Counted from the first letter of the stretch, positions 55,137 through 63,844 are shown. The stretch is 64,000 bases of DNA from Desulfococcaceae bacterium HSG9 (GCA_030378005.1 JAUCGF010000082.1:1-64000); one strand, 5' to 3'. Program-made: numbers and translations. Notes: generated from the sequence alone by a model not told the origin.

Positions 55137-55535
55137 AGTTTTTCTCTGAAGATAGCTTACGTGCCGCCTCAGAGTAAGATTGAATCTCTCAATAAAGGAG
55201 GTGTTCATAGTTTTACCGGAAAAATCATCTGCCGTGCCTTTGGCTGAAAACTTTTCAACTGTCACCCGCCGGCGTTTCACACGCTGCCAGACAATCAGCG
55301 GGTAAATATAAGGAATATCACTCATGATATTTGTATTTGTAAGCGCATTTTTGTAAGCCGCCTGCTTATCGGCAGTGACCTTTAATATGTGGTCATCACC
55401 CCGTTTTCCTGCTTTTTCAAGTCTATTTACCAGCCTGTCGGGGGTACAAAGTGTCCTCGAACCCGATTCAAAGTTTATCTGAAATTCAGTTTCAGATTCA
55501 AGTGTTTCATCAGGGATTGTTTTGCCTTTTGGCAC
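55137..55535 (-). pseudogene. IS1-family transposase relic (3' part)
   Basis: The minus-strand frame carries features of the C-terminal DDE half of IS1-type transposases. These are ADKQAAYKNALTN, a stretch of short beta strands (VWQRVKRRRVTVE), and the diagnostic MNTSFIERFNLTLRRHVSYL followed by RKTSGYCK. The N-terminal half is missing, and the frame runs on into the antisense of the truncated methyltransferase, where similarity ends. It is an inactive remnant. Confidence 0.75.
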
Positions 55536-55746
55536 AACGCATCCTTATTGCTTCAGAATCCCCGATGATGCCATGAAAATGCTCATCGGAAAACAACTCT
55601 TTGTGATATGCTTCAATTTGCGTGTCCTTTTCGATTATCTCAGCGATATCCGTGATTGTCTCAACGCCCCCGATAACTCTTCCCCGATTCTCTTTTAAAT
55701 CGGGGTCTTCCGCCACCGCTTCCGGTCGAAGTATCCGACCCGTCAC
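55536..55746 (-). pseudogene. Fragment of a PAS/sigma-54-dependent activator
   Basis: The minus-strand frame encodes the tail of a PAS domain (GGVETITDIAEIIEKDTQIEA) running into the start of a sigma-54 AAA+ domain (LFSDEHFHGIIGDSEAI). Just after this the frame is lost at the IS1-like relic. The ATPase core, GAFTGA loop and DNA-binding domain are gone. This is therefore a broken regulator gene, probably interrupted by the same insertion event. Confidence 0.65.
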
Positions 55747-55998
55747 TGTCGGTTTGAATCCATCGTATCACTGATCTTCATCTAAATCCCAAAACATTAT
55801 GACACCGTATTTAACACCGAATCAGAATTGAGTTAAACGATTGTTGGCTAACGATTTGACAGAATGAAAGGTGCAATCTGGAAAAATTACGATACAAAAA
55901 ACGGCCGAAACACTGATGCAAAATTGCCTGAAAATTTTGAAAAGTTCAAATACGATATTATAAGCTTTTTTTTACTCTCTGAATTGCTTGATTTTTTC

Positions 55999-56027
55999 TT
56001 GACAGGCGCAAATATTTTTAATAAATG
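55999..56027 (+). promoter_or_regulatory. Candidate promoter of the TetR regulator
   Basis: A perfect TTGACA (55999-56004) is followed 17 bp later by taaatg, a poor -10. The operator palindrome overlaps this -10, which fits autorepression. Downstream, GGAGGT lies just before the TetR start codon. Confidence 0.55.
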
Positions 56028-56054
56028 AATGAACGTTCATTCATTTATTAAAAA
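56015..56054. promoter_or_regulatory. 40-bp perfect palindrome, TetR operator
   Basis: Positions 56015-56054 read the same on both strands; the core is tgaatgaacgttcattca. It lies 11 bp upstream of a TetR-family start codon, overlaps the -10, and has the size and symmetry of operators of fatty-acid-type TetR repressors. The 10-bp core recurs at 56676-56685, upstream of the acyl-CoA dehydrogenase. Confidence 0.85.
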
Positions 56055-56065
56055 CAATCGGAGGT

Positions 56066-56671
56066 ATGGTTATCGCTACAAAAAATAAATCTACTGAAAA
56101 ATATAACACAATTCTTGAAGCCGCTGTCAAAGTGTTTGCCGCCAATGGTTTTTATCAATCTACGATTGCGCAGATAGCCAGAGAAGCCGGCGTCGCTGAT
56201 GGCACTATTTACCTTTATTTTAAAAATAAAGACGATATTTTGTTTCAATTTTTTAATTACAAAACCAAGCAGGTTTTTCAACAATTCGGTGAAGCGGTCG
56301 CATTGGCCGACAACCCAATTGATAAGCTGCGTAACCTGGTTCGCAGCCATTTGAAGGCTTTTCAACAAGACCGCTGCATGGCGATTTTATATCAGACCGA
56401 AACCCATAAATATAAGCGCATTGCGGATGACCGGATTAAGGAGATGTCCAAAATGTATCTTGATATTATATCCGATATAATCGAACAAGGGCAACAAGAA
56501 GGATGTATTCGCAAGGATTTATATTTAGGCTTGGTAAAACGGTTTATTGTGGGAAGTGTTGATGAAGTCATCAACACTTGGTTACATGCGGATGGCCAAT
56601 ATGAATTGGCGTCAATGGCTGACCCACTGGTTGAACTTTTAATTCGGGGGATTGGAAGCAGTGCAAATTGA
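56066..56671 (+). CDS. TetR/AcrR family transcriptional regulator
   Basis: The 201 residues have an N-terminal HTH (AAVKVFAANGFYQSTIAQIAREAGVADGTIYLYFKNKDDI, about 20-59) that matches the FadR-like TetR consensus exactly. A ligand-binding helical domain follows and ends in VGSVDEVINTWLHADGQYE, a pattern seen in acyl-CoA-responsive repressors. It sits on top of a near-ideal operator and directly upstream of an acyl-CoA dehydrogenase, so control of acyl-CoA breakdown by an acyl-CoA ligand is the simplest reading. GGAGGT precedes the ATG. Confidence 0.9.
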   Translation: MVIATKNKSTEKYNTILEAAVKVFAANGFYQSTIAQIAREAGVADGTIYLYFKNKDDILFQFFNYKTKQVFQQFGEAVALADNPIDKLRNLVRSHLKAFQQDRCMAILYQTETHKYKRIADDRIKEMSKMYLDIISDIIEQGQQEGCIRKDLYLGLVKRFIVGSVDEVINTWLHADGQYELASMADPLVELLIRGIGSSAN

Positions 56672-56675
56672 ACAT

Positions 56676-56685
56676 TGAACGTTCA
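56676..56685. promoter_or_regulatory. Second copy of the TetR operator core
   Basis: The 10-bp palindrome tgaacgttca, identical to the centre of the 40-bp operator, occurs 80 bp upstream of the acyl-CoA dehydrogenase start. Flanking bases do not extend the symmetry. A 12-13 bp inverted repeat (56682-56715) overlaps it. It could let the same regulator control this gene separately; binding is inferred. Confidence 0.5.
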
Positions 56686-56764
56686 CTATCCAACATCCGA
56701 TATTGGAATAGTGAATGATGAAATTTGAAATTTTATATTTGAAACTTAAAAAAGGAGATATATT

Positions 56765-58579
56765 ATGGCGCAAGTAATCGCAGACCGAAGAGATGTGGAT
56801 TTTGTTCTGCATGAACAGTTACAGGTTGGGGATTTGAGTAAGCATGAACTTTTTGCGGAATTCAATAAAAAAACGATTGATATGATTGTTTCAGAAGCCC
56901 GTCGTTTGTCCATCAAAGAGATTTTGCCCACTCAAGAAACAAGTGATCGTGAGGGCTGCCAATTCAATAATGGCAAAGTCACCGTTCCAGATGAATTTCA
57001 CCGGCTATATAAAATTATGCGCGAAGGTGAATGGGTCGCTGTGAGCGATTCGCCGGAATATGGCGGCCAGGGCATGCCATATTCGATCTCATTGGCAACC
57101 AGTGAATTCATGAATGGCGCAAACTATGCGTTTATGATGTTTCTGGGTTTGACTCACGGGGCGGGCAAACTGATTGAAACATTTGGAGATGAAAAACAAA
57201 AAGCGCTTTTTCTTAAAAAAATGTTTACTGGTGAATGGGCCGGCACGATGCTGCTCACAGAATCTCAAGCGGGTTCGGATGTCGGGGCGCTTACCACAAC
57301 GGCGGTTAAGAATGATGACGGCACATATTCGATCACGGGCAACAAAATTTTCATTTCAGGTGGAGATCATGACTTAACGTCCAATATCGTTCATCCGGTC
57401 TTGGCACGTATTGAAGGCGCACCCGAAGGAGCCTCTGGCATTTCGTTGTTTCTGGTTCCCAAAATATGGGTGAATGACGATGGCTCTTTGGGTGAATTCA
57501 ACGATGTTGTCTGTACTGGTATCGAACACAAAATGGGTATCCACGCAAACCCGACGTGTTCACTTGCACTCGGCGGCAAGGGAAAATGCCGGGGAATGTT
57601 ATTAGGCGAAGCCAACAAGGGCATGCGCAATATGTTTCTGATGATGAATGAAGCCCGCTTGCTGGTTGGACAACAAGGCTTTGGATGCGCTTCTGCTGCG
57701 TATATGCATGCGGTAAATTATGCAAAAGAACGTATTCAGGGCAAAAACCTGTTGCAAATGAAGGATAAAAATGCTCCTTCGGTACCAATTATTCAACATC
57801 CTGACATTCGACGAACATTGCTTACGATGAAAGTCTATATTGAAGGGATGCGCAGTCTCCTCTACTACATCGGTTTATGTCACGACAAAGCCATGATCAC
57901 GGATGATGCTGAAGCTCAGGAGAAATACAATGATATTATTGAGTTGCTGACACCCATTGCCAAAGGATATGTCACTGACCGGTCATGGGAGGTTTGCAGT
58001 CACGGAGTGCAGGTGTTTGGCGGTTACGGCTATATCAAAGATTATCCCATGGAGCAGCTTCTGCGTGACTGTCGCATCGCCTTGATTTACGAAGGCACTA
58101 ACGGAATTCAGGCCATGGACCTTTTAGGACGCAAACTTGGCATGAAAAAAGGCAAACCGATTATGGAACTTCTCGGTGAGATGCAAAAAAGTATTGCCGC
58201 TGCTAAAAATATGGAAGCTACCCAATCATTGGCCAACAAAACCGATACCACCATTAACAAACTCGGCGAAGTGGCGATGCATATCGGTGGAATGGCGATG
58301 TCTGCCAAGGTAATGACAGCCTTTGCGTATGCGTATCCGTTTATGGAAGTTTGCGGAGATGTTGTAATGGCTTGGATGCTTCTATGGCGGGCGACGATAG
58401 CCGCAACCAAGTTGGAAAAGGGCGCTAAGAAAAAGGACATCCCATTTTACGAAGGTAAAATTAAAAGCGCTGAATTTTTTATCTGCACCATATTACCGGT
58501 TACACTTGGCAAAATGAATGCGATTCTCGAATCGAACGGAGCAGTCGTGGAAATTACAGATGAAGCGTTTGTCAGTTGA
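56765..58579 (+). CDS. Long-type acyl-CoA dehydrogenase (DmdC/FadE5-like)
   Basis: The 604 residues match the extended acyl-CoA dehydrogenases with an additional C-terminal domain. They show the FAD and substrate core GTMLLTESQAGSDVGAL, the MGIHANPTCSL segment, VQVFGGYGYIKDYPMEQLLRD, and the catalytic-base motif IYEGTNGIQAMDLLGRKL near 455. The final 130 residues are the helical tail of this subgroup. It oxidises an acyl-CoA to the trans-2-enoyl-CoA with electron-transfer flavoprotein as acceptor. AAAGGAG precedes the ATG. The chain type is unknown; the TetR gene upstream and the nearby benzoyl-CoA genes suggest a role in acyl-CoA catabolism. Confidence 0.9.
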   Translation: MAQVIADRRDVDFVLHEQLQVGDLSKHELFAEFNKKTIDMIVSEARRLSIKEILPTQETSDREGCQFNNGKVTVPDEFHRLYKIMREGEWVAVSDSPEYGGQGMPYSISLATSEFMNGANYAFMMFLGLTHGAGKLIETFGDEKQKALFLKKMFTGEWAGTMLLTESQAGSDVGALTTTAVKNDDGTYSITGNKIFISGGDHDLTSNIVHPVLARIEGAPEGASGISLFLVPKIWVNDDGSLGEFNDVVCTGIEHKMGIHANPTCSLALGGKGKCRGMLLGEANKGMRNMFLMMNEARLLVGQQGFGCASAAYMHAVNYAKERIQGKNLLQMKDKNAPSVPIIQHPDIRRTLLTMKVYIEGMRSLLYYIGLCHDKAMITDDAEAQEKYNDIIELLTPIAKGYVTDRSWEVCSHGVQVFGGYGYIKDYPMEQLLRDCRIALIYEGTNGIQAMDLLGRKLGMKKGKPIMELLGEMQKSIAAAKNMEATQSLANKTDTTINKLGEVAMHIGGMAMSAKVMTAFAYAYPFMEVCGDVVMAWMLLWRATIAATKLEKGAKKKDIPFYEGKIKSAEFFICTILPVTLGKMNAILESNGAVVEITDEAFVS

Positions 58580-58659
58580 TGTCGGATATGGGCATCATTG
58601 TCAGAAGTTATCATCATACAATTTACCATGAAAGCAAATTTTTTATTCAATCATAAAAA

Positions 58660-58679
58660 ACCACCCCCTTTGGGGTGGT
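58660..58679. terminator. GC-rich hairpin, probable terminator
   Basis: The 8-bp stem accacccc/ggggtggt has a 4-nt loop and lies 80 bp after the acyl-CoA dehydrogenase stop. An A-tract lies on its left, so the U-tract is formed on minus-strand transcripts. On the plus strand the stem alone may still stop or stabilise the message. Confidence 0.55.
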
Positions 58680-58718
58680 CAGATTCATTTGGCTCTGCCT
58701 GAAAAATGTTTTTGAAAT

Positions 58719-58771
58719 CGCGGTGGCCGAAGGCCATGAATCGGGTGAAATGCCGCGGCCTCTGGCCGCGG
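58719..58771. repeat. Twin GC-rich palindromes
   Basis: A tggcc-gaa-ggcca hairpin (about 58723-58737) is followed by a perfect 8-bp arm pair, ccgcggcc/ggccgcgg (58753-58760 and 58764-58771). Both look like dispersed intergenic repeats. The rest of the gap (58580-59027) is non-coding. Confidence 0.55.
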
Positions 58772-59027
58772 ATAGTCCGATTCAAGCGATTTCTTTGCTT
58801 TTTCTTTACTTGGCAGATTTTTTGTCTAATGGACAGCTTCCCCTTTCGTTTTTTCCTCGTACTGATAATTTTTGACTATCCGGAAAAACCGACATGGATC
58901 CGCTATTTTCCGTTCCTCCGCTCCTCTTAACTTTCGCACTCCGGGTTTGCATTTTATCTATATTTTCATTATAGTGTATTGGGTCAATAAAGGATACCAA
59001 AATTAATTTGCAAATTGGAGAAATAAA

Positions 59028-62000
59028 ATGCCCATAGGAACAACTTTAACGACACAGGTCATTAAGGAAATCACAAAATATGCTGGCAGAAAAGTATGGA
59101 AACGCGCTGAAAGAAACGATGCGGTCTTACGCATTCTGGATTCTGTGAATTTGAAACCAGACGCTCCCAACGCCGATTTTAAGTCCGTTTATGCCCATAC
59201 CCTGGTGGAATACGGGATTGAACAATCAGAGACGGTACTCAATTTTTTCAGGCATGAAGATATCCGCAAGGCGTTTAAAACATCTTTTGAAAAAAATGAT
59301 TTTTCGATTTTAAATCGCGAAGCGGAAAATCTGATTAGATGGAATAAAATCGGTGATGAACTGCGCGACCAAAAAATTAATCCGCGGCTTGAATTTGCCC
59401 GGTTTACTTTTGTTTTTAATACAATGGTCAATCGCACTCGCACACCGGCCGAAACAAGACGAGATCATAAGCTGGATGGAATGAATCGTAAGCTGGATGA
59501 GATTCTGCTAATCAATAAAGAAATCGATCTGAACGCCATCCGCGCCAAAAATTTGGAGATGATCAAAGGTGGCCTGAATCGGCATCTCAAATCATGGTTT
59601 AAGACCCTGGGGTATATTCAAGGGAGTCATGACATCTGTACGGAAGCCTATTGCGAGTGGGGCGTTAAAATCCCTGCGCGGCGCGGATACGATTATATTT
59701 TGGTGCGTAGTCTGGAATATCAGGCCGAAGTGGGCGATGTTAAAGCCCTTAAAAAAGCGGTTAAACTGCATCAAACCGATGAAGGCTGGCTTGTTTCCGC
59801 CCGCCGCAAGGCCCGCGCCGCCGTTCGAACAGCGGATCAGGAAAAAAATATCTTCTGTTACACCTTTGATGAACTTTTAGATGAACAGGCAGATTTCAGC
59901 CGCTATTTCAAATGGTTGGAGGAATTTGTAAAGGAACTCGCCATTGACACAGATTACACCCCGCTTGCATGCAAACGCGATATTTATGATGAAGAAACAA
60001 AAGATAAAACGGATAGCGAAAAATATGGGGTAAGTGAAGGCTGGATTGAGGGCTATATTGATCGTTGGCTGGAAGACCCGTGCAAGGAACACATTTCCAT
60101 TTTGGGAGAATTCGGCACGGGCAAAACCTGGTTTACGCATCACTACGCCTGGCAAATGATGCAAAAATATCTCGAAGCCAAGCGCAAGGGGTTGAAACGC
60201 CCCCGCCTGCCGCTGGTCATCCAATTGCGCGATTATACCAAGGCGCTTACCAGCGAATCCCTGTTTTCTGACTTTTTCTTTCGCAAACATGAGATTCCCC
60301 TGCCCGGCTATTCAGCTTTCGCGCAGTTGAACCGCATGGGCAAGCTGCTATTGATTTTCGACGGGTTCGATGAAATGGCCGATAAACTGGACCGTCAGAA
60401 AATGATTAACAACTTTTGGGAGTTGGCCCGCGTGGTGACACCCGGAGCCAAAGCGATCCTGACCTGCCGCACTGAACATTTCCCCAATGCTAGAGAAGGC
60501 CGGGACCTGCTCAATGCCGAATTGAAGGCTTCCACAGCTAAACTCACTGGTGAGCCGCCTCAGTTTGAAATCCTGGAACTGGAAAAATTTGATGAAAACC
60601 AGATCAGAACTGTTCTTTTAAAGCGGGCGGATTTAGAAACCGTTGACTTTATCATGGGACACGAAGAATTGATCGATCTGGCCTCGCGCCCGGTTATGCT
60701 GGAGTTTATTTTAGATGCGCTCCCAGATATACAATCAGGCAAACCCGTGGACCTTGCCCGTATCTATCTCTATGCCATCCGTGCCAAGCTGGATCAGGAT
60801 TTTGCTGCGAAGCGCACCTTTACGTCTCTGGCGGACAAGCTCTTTTTTATATGTGAGCTATCCTGGGAGATGCTGATCACCGATAAAATGAGCCTCAACT
60901 ACCGTCTTTTTCCAGATCGGTTGCAAAATCTGTTCGGGGAAGCAGTGGCGCAAGAGAAAGACCTGGACCACTGGCATTATGATATGATGGGCAATAATCT
61001 TCTGATTCGCAATGATGACGGCGATTACACCCCGGCACATCGCTCCCTGCTTGAGTTTTTTGTGGCTGTCAAGGCGGTCGCTCAACTGGGGATGCTGCCT
61101 TCAGATTTCACAGAACCGGCGCGTATCCGCAATGAGGATGATATTGATCAAAGCTCCGCGCCTCGGAACTACACATGGAATTCCTATTTTCGACGCGACA
61201 AGGATCAGCAAGGTGGCATCCGCCAGATCCCGCCATTGAAGCGCTTTATCCCGGAAGATGGGGATACGGTACTGGATAACCTCGGGAGGATGGGTGACGC
61301 GGTTTTGCGGTTTGTGCATGAAATCACTAATGTCGATGATGTACGTCTGCGTTTCCATCAGTTGCTTGCGGATGTTCTAGAGGAATTCAGAAAAGGGGAC
61401 CGTCAGCCGTACGCGCAGCAGGCAATTATCACTTTCATTTTAAAATTCAGAAGGTTGAGTCAAGAATGGGAAGCGCATGTTTGGCAAGAGGATTTTGTTC
61501 ATCGTTTTTGGCAAAAGCGGTTAGAACTGGAAGTCGTAGCATCCGGCACTCAAATTAAAACAGAAACCGTTATTCTGGAAAGAACCGTTGGAGAACCAAT
61601 TTGCCTAAGGATGGTGAAAGTCCCGTCGGGTTATTTTTTAATGGGTGATGAAATAAATGGGCAAGTTCATCAAGTTATAATAACAAAACCATTTCTAATC
61701 GCTACTATTCCCGTGACCCAGGCGCTTTACCAAGCCGTCATCGGCAAAAATCCAAGTGATATTAAAGGTGATGAATTTCCGGTGGAAAATGTTTCTTGGT
61801 TTGATGCTTTAAATTTTTGCAATGCCCTTTCTGAAAAGCTGAATCTGGAACCGGCTTATGCCATTGAAGGTGAGCGGGTTGAATGGATTCGGAGGAATAG
61901 CGGTTTTTGCCTTTTGACGGAGGCCCAGTGGGAATATGCTTGCCGAGCCGGTTCAACATCCCGGTTTGCTGGCGGTGATTTGGAATCCGACTTCGAGTCA

Positions 62001-62330
62001 ATGGCATGGTTTTATAAAAACAGCGGGAGTACGACACATCCTGTTAAGCAAAATCTTCCAAATGCCTGGGGGCTGTATGACATGCACGGCAACGTATGGG
62101 AGTGGGTATGGGATTGGTATAAAAAATATCCTGAAGTTGAAGTTACTGACTCTTCAGGACCTGCCGAGGGTACTAGCCGGGGTGCCCGTGGCGGCAGTTG
62201 GTTCGATTCTGTAGTTCGCTGCAGATCGGCGTTTCGCAACCGTTTCGCGCCCGACGCCTGCTTCACTTACTTAGGCTTTCGTCTCTCCAGGCCAGTTACC
62301 CTTGGCACTGAGGCTCGGCCATTTGTCTGA
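59028..62330 (+). CDS. NACHT NTPase with C-terminal FGE-sulfatase-like (C-lectin fold) domain
   Basis: This 1100-residue protein carries an N-terminal part of about 190 residues without a motif I know. A region at about 195-300 (YDYILVRSLEYQAEVGDVKALKKAV, DEGWLVSARRKARAAVR) resembles the degenerate restriction-endonuclease-like fold that often precedes NACHT. The NACHT ATPase has Walker A GEFGTGKTW (about 361-369), Walker B LLLIFDGFDEM (about 441) and TCRTEHF (about 477). A helical region follows, then an FGE/SUMF1-type domain from about 860 (LTEAQWEYACRAG, LYDMHGNVWEWVWDW, ARGGSWF) with no catalytic Cys pair evident. STAND-type sensors with variable FGE domains are known in bacterial conflict systems. 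A TTGGAG site precedes the ATG. Flanking IS relics suggest an accessory region. Confidence 0.9.
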   Translation: MPIGTTLTTQVIKEITKYAGRKVWKRAERNDAVLRILDSVNLKPDAPNADFKSVYAHTLVEYGIEQSETVLNFFRHEDIRKAFKTSFEKNDFSILNREAENLIRWNKIGDELRDQKINPRLEFARFTFVFNTMVNRTRTPAETRRDHKLDGMNRKLDEILLINKEIDLNAIRAKNLEMIKGGLNRHLKSWFKTLGYIQGSHDICTEAYCEWGVKIPARRGYDYILVRSLEYQAEVGDVKALKKAVKLHQTDEGWLVSARRKARAAVRTADQEKNIFCYTFDELLDEQADFSRYFKWLEEFVKELAIDTDYTPLACKRDIYDEETKDKTDSEKYGVSEGWIEGYIDRWLEDPCKEHISILGEFGTGKTWFTHHYAWQMMQKYLEAKRKGLKRPRLPLVIQLRDYTKALTSESLFSDFFFRKHEIPLPGYSAFAQLNRMGKLLLIFDGFDEMADKLDRQKMINNFWELARVVTPGAKAILTCRTEHFPNAREGRDLLNAELKASTAKLTGEPPQFEILELEKFDENQIRTVLLKRADLETVDFIMGHEELIDLASRPVMLEFILDALPDIQSGKPVDLARIYLYAIRAKLDQDFAAKRTFTSLADKLFFICELSWEMLITDKMSLNYRLFPDRLQNLFGEAVAQEKDLDHWHYDMMGNNLLIRNDDGDYTPAHRSLLEFFVAVKAVAQLGMLPSDFTEPARIRNEDDIDQSSAPRNYTWNSYFRRDKDQQGGIRQIPPLKRFIPEDGDTVLDNLGRMGDAVLRFVHEITNVDDVRLRFHQLLADVLEEFRKGDRQPYAQQAIITFILKFRRLSQEWEAHVWQEDFVHRFWQKRLELEVVASGTQIKTETVILERTVGEPICLRMVKVPSGYFLMGDEINGQVHQVIITKPFLIATIPVTQALYQAVIGKNPSDIKGDEFPVENVSWFDALNFCNALSEKLNLEPAYAIEGERVEWIRRNSGFCLLTEAQWEYACRAGSTSRFAGGDLESDFESMAWFYKNSGSTTHPVKQNLPNAWGLYDMHGNVWEWVWDWYKKYPEVEVTDSSGPAEGTSRGARGGSWFDSVVRCRSAFRNRFAPDACFTYLGFRLSRPVTLGTEARPFV
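62189..62330 (+). other. Candidate DGR variable region (3' end of FGE domain)
   Basis: The codons after ggcggcagttgg (GGSW, residues 1055-1058) run through CRSAxRNRxxPDxxxxxLGFRL to residue 1086. Sites that are Asn or Tyr codons (AAC/TAC) in most FGE domains read TTC, TTT, TTC, TGC, TTC and ACT here, while the scaffold residues (CRSA, RNR, PD, LGFRL) are intact. This pattern of adenine-site changes on a fixed scaffold is what a DGR variable region looks like. The GC-rich stretch 62283-62330 before the stop would be the initiation segment. No template repeat or reverse transcriptase is seen in this window, so the call rests on the pattern only. Confidence 0.5.
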
Positions 62331-62363
62331 ACCATGATTTACATGATTTAAGGATTAACAGGA

Positions 62364-62549
62364 TTAAACAAGAATGCCATGAATCAGATAGGTTCCGTCT
62401 AAACGCTTCCACATTTCTTCATAGCGTTGATCAAGTTTTTCAGCGGCTTTTTTGAAATCCTTTTCTGATATTGTTTCTGATTTCAATTTGTCTTGAAGAT
62501 ACGCGATCTCATTTTCATACCAACGATCCGGATCAAAATTGTAGGTCAT
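62364..62549 (-). CDS. Small uncharacterised protein
   Basis: The 61 residues (MTYNFDPDRWYENEIAYLQ and KAAEKLDQRYEEMWKRLDG) are charged, helical and Trp-containing. They look like a genuine small folded protein rather than random coding. The ATG at 62549 is fixed by a GAAGGA ribosome site eight bases upstream; a nearby ATG at 62558 lacks spacing. It converges on the NACHT gene, about 34 bp apart. No function is known to me; its location makes an accessory role possible. Confidence 0.6.
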   Translation of the reverse strand: MTYNFDPDRWYENEIAYLQDKLKSETISEKDFKKAAEKLDQRYEEMWKRLDGTYLIHGILV

Positions 62550-62605
62550 TATTGGCATCCTTCATTTGTCACTTTTAACTTTACCGTAAAACGATTATCA
62601 AATGT

Positions 62606-62726
62606 AACCGTTCACTCCCCCCTGAGCGGAACGGCTTTCCGCTCTACATGAATCCGCCGTGTGCAAGGTTGTAGCGCGGGAAGCTGTCCCGCGTGGTTAT
62701 CCCAAACATAGGGGGAGTGAACGGTT
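62606..62726. repeat. MITE-like element with 16-bp perfect terminal inverted repeats
   Basis: Terminal arms aaccgttcactccccc (62606-62621) and its reverse complement (62711-62726) enclose about 90 bp. Two 7-bp hairpins sit inside (62625-62643 and 62675-62693). The size, terminal arms and lack of an ORF suggest a non-autonomous miniature element. The internal motif acggctttccgct recurs near 6618. The following stretch to about 62950 holds nothing else I recognise. Confidence 0.7.
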
Positions 62727-62949
62727 GCGCTTTTGGGCTATTTTAAAGGATGTTCAATTATCCTGATTATAACGGATTTAGGGGAGTCTTCTTTATTATT
62801 TAAACGAATTATGACTGTTTAATATTTCTTTAAATTGTTCGATATCCTTGCATTTCAGCGCCTGTCTGTGGATGACTTTAAGAACTTCGAAATGGGAAAT
62901 CGACTTGACTTTCTCAATTATTTCGAGCGGAAGATTACCAAGCTGAAAC

Positions 62950-63838
62950 CCGTGAACATCTGCATAACCGGTTCCGAACCGATTCTCCCTGGGAAGCTCT
63001 GAAAGTAATCAGCGCCGTAGCGTGTAATACATCCGATCTGTATATGCCACAGCCGGGATATACTGAAGCGGACGTCGGTTATATCATAGATGAGTCCGCT
63101 CATTTGAAAAAAGGCTGATGCTCCGCGGGTGTTGCCAGACAATACGCAGGAGTTATCGGAAAAGTCGAAAATTGTCTGGTCGGTGTCTACTCCAGCCTGG
63201 TCTGGCAAAACCATACCGGCCTGATCTGTTGCTGACTCTTTCTCCCGGAATGCCGGGCGGAAGATGATGCCAAGTGTGAAAAGGCCGGAATTCTGCCAGA
63301 GGTGCGAACGCATAAAAGCCGGCCCCGTTCAGCTCTTGAAATGCTTAAAGCTGACATTGAGGCAGGCGTTCTTTTTGGCAGGGTCGGCGGAGACAGCCTT
63401 TACGGTCACGGATACGAACTCAGTTATGCCGTCGAAGATATGGGACTGACCTTCCTGTTCGACGTCCATAACGATCAGTCGATCTTCGAGCGGGAACCGA
63501 CGATATTTATCCCGGAGAAGTGACCGGGACGGACGCCGACACGTCTGCGAACCGATACGATTCCCACCGCCGTCAAAGATTATCGGGCTGAACTCGACGA
63601 ATCCTGATGGAAAGAGATCGAAGTCTGAGATACGGTAAAAGGAAAGTTGCGGCTTTCCGTACACATATCCGAAGTCCGGGTGTGGGACGGACTGGAAGAA
63701 CATGCAAGACGACGTGTCCCGGTAATCAGCCGAAACCATACTGATAACTGGATAAAATATGGTCTGAGTAACGCCGATATCACATCGACTCCGATAGAAC
63801 GATTCGCATACATGCAGGCTCACCGGCTGACCGCATTG
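62950..63838 (+). pseudogene. IS701-family transposase relic
   Basis: Read in shifting plus-strand frames, the region gives successive matches to IS701/DDE_5 transposases. It shows SPWEALKVIS, DESAHLKKG then a stop, GVARQYAGVIGKVENCLVGVY, then LFLPE and AEDDAKCEKAGILPEV. GGDSLYGHGYELSYAVEDMGL and VRVWDGLEEHARR with IKYGLSNADITSTPIERFAYMQAHR follow. Several frameshifts and stops are visible and the C-terminal end is missing. The element is dead. It lies just beyond the accessory NACHT gene. Confidence 0.8.
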
Positions 63839-63844
63839 TGATAT

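Noticed and set aside
58675-59000. Short ORFs in both directions upstream of the NACHT gene
   Set aside because: They cover GC-rich palindromes and show no protein-like pattern.
59877-60290. 137-residue minus-strand frame inside the NACHT gene
   Set aside because: Opposite to the Walker motifs of a well-supported gene, without ribosome site or family match.
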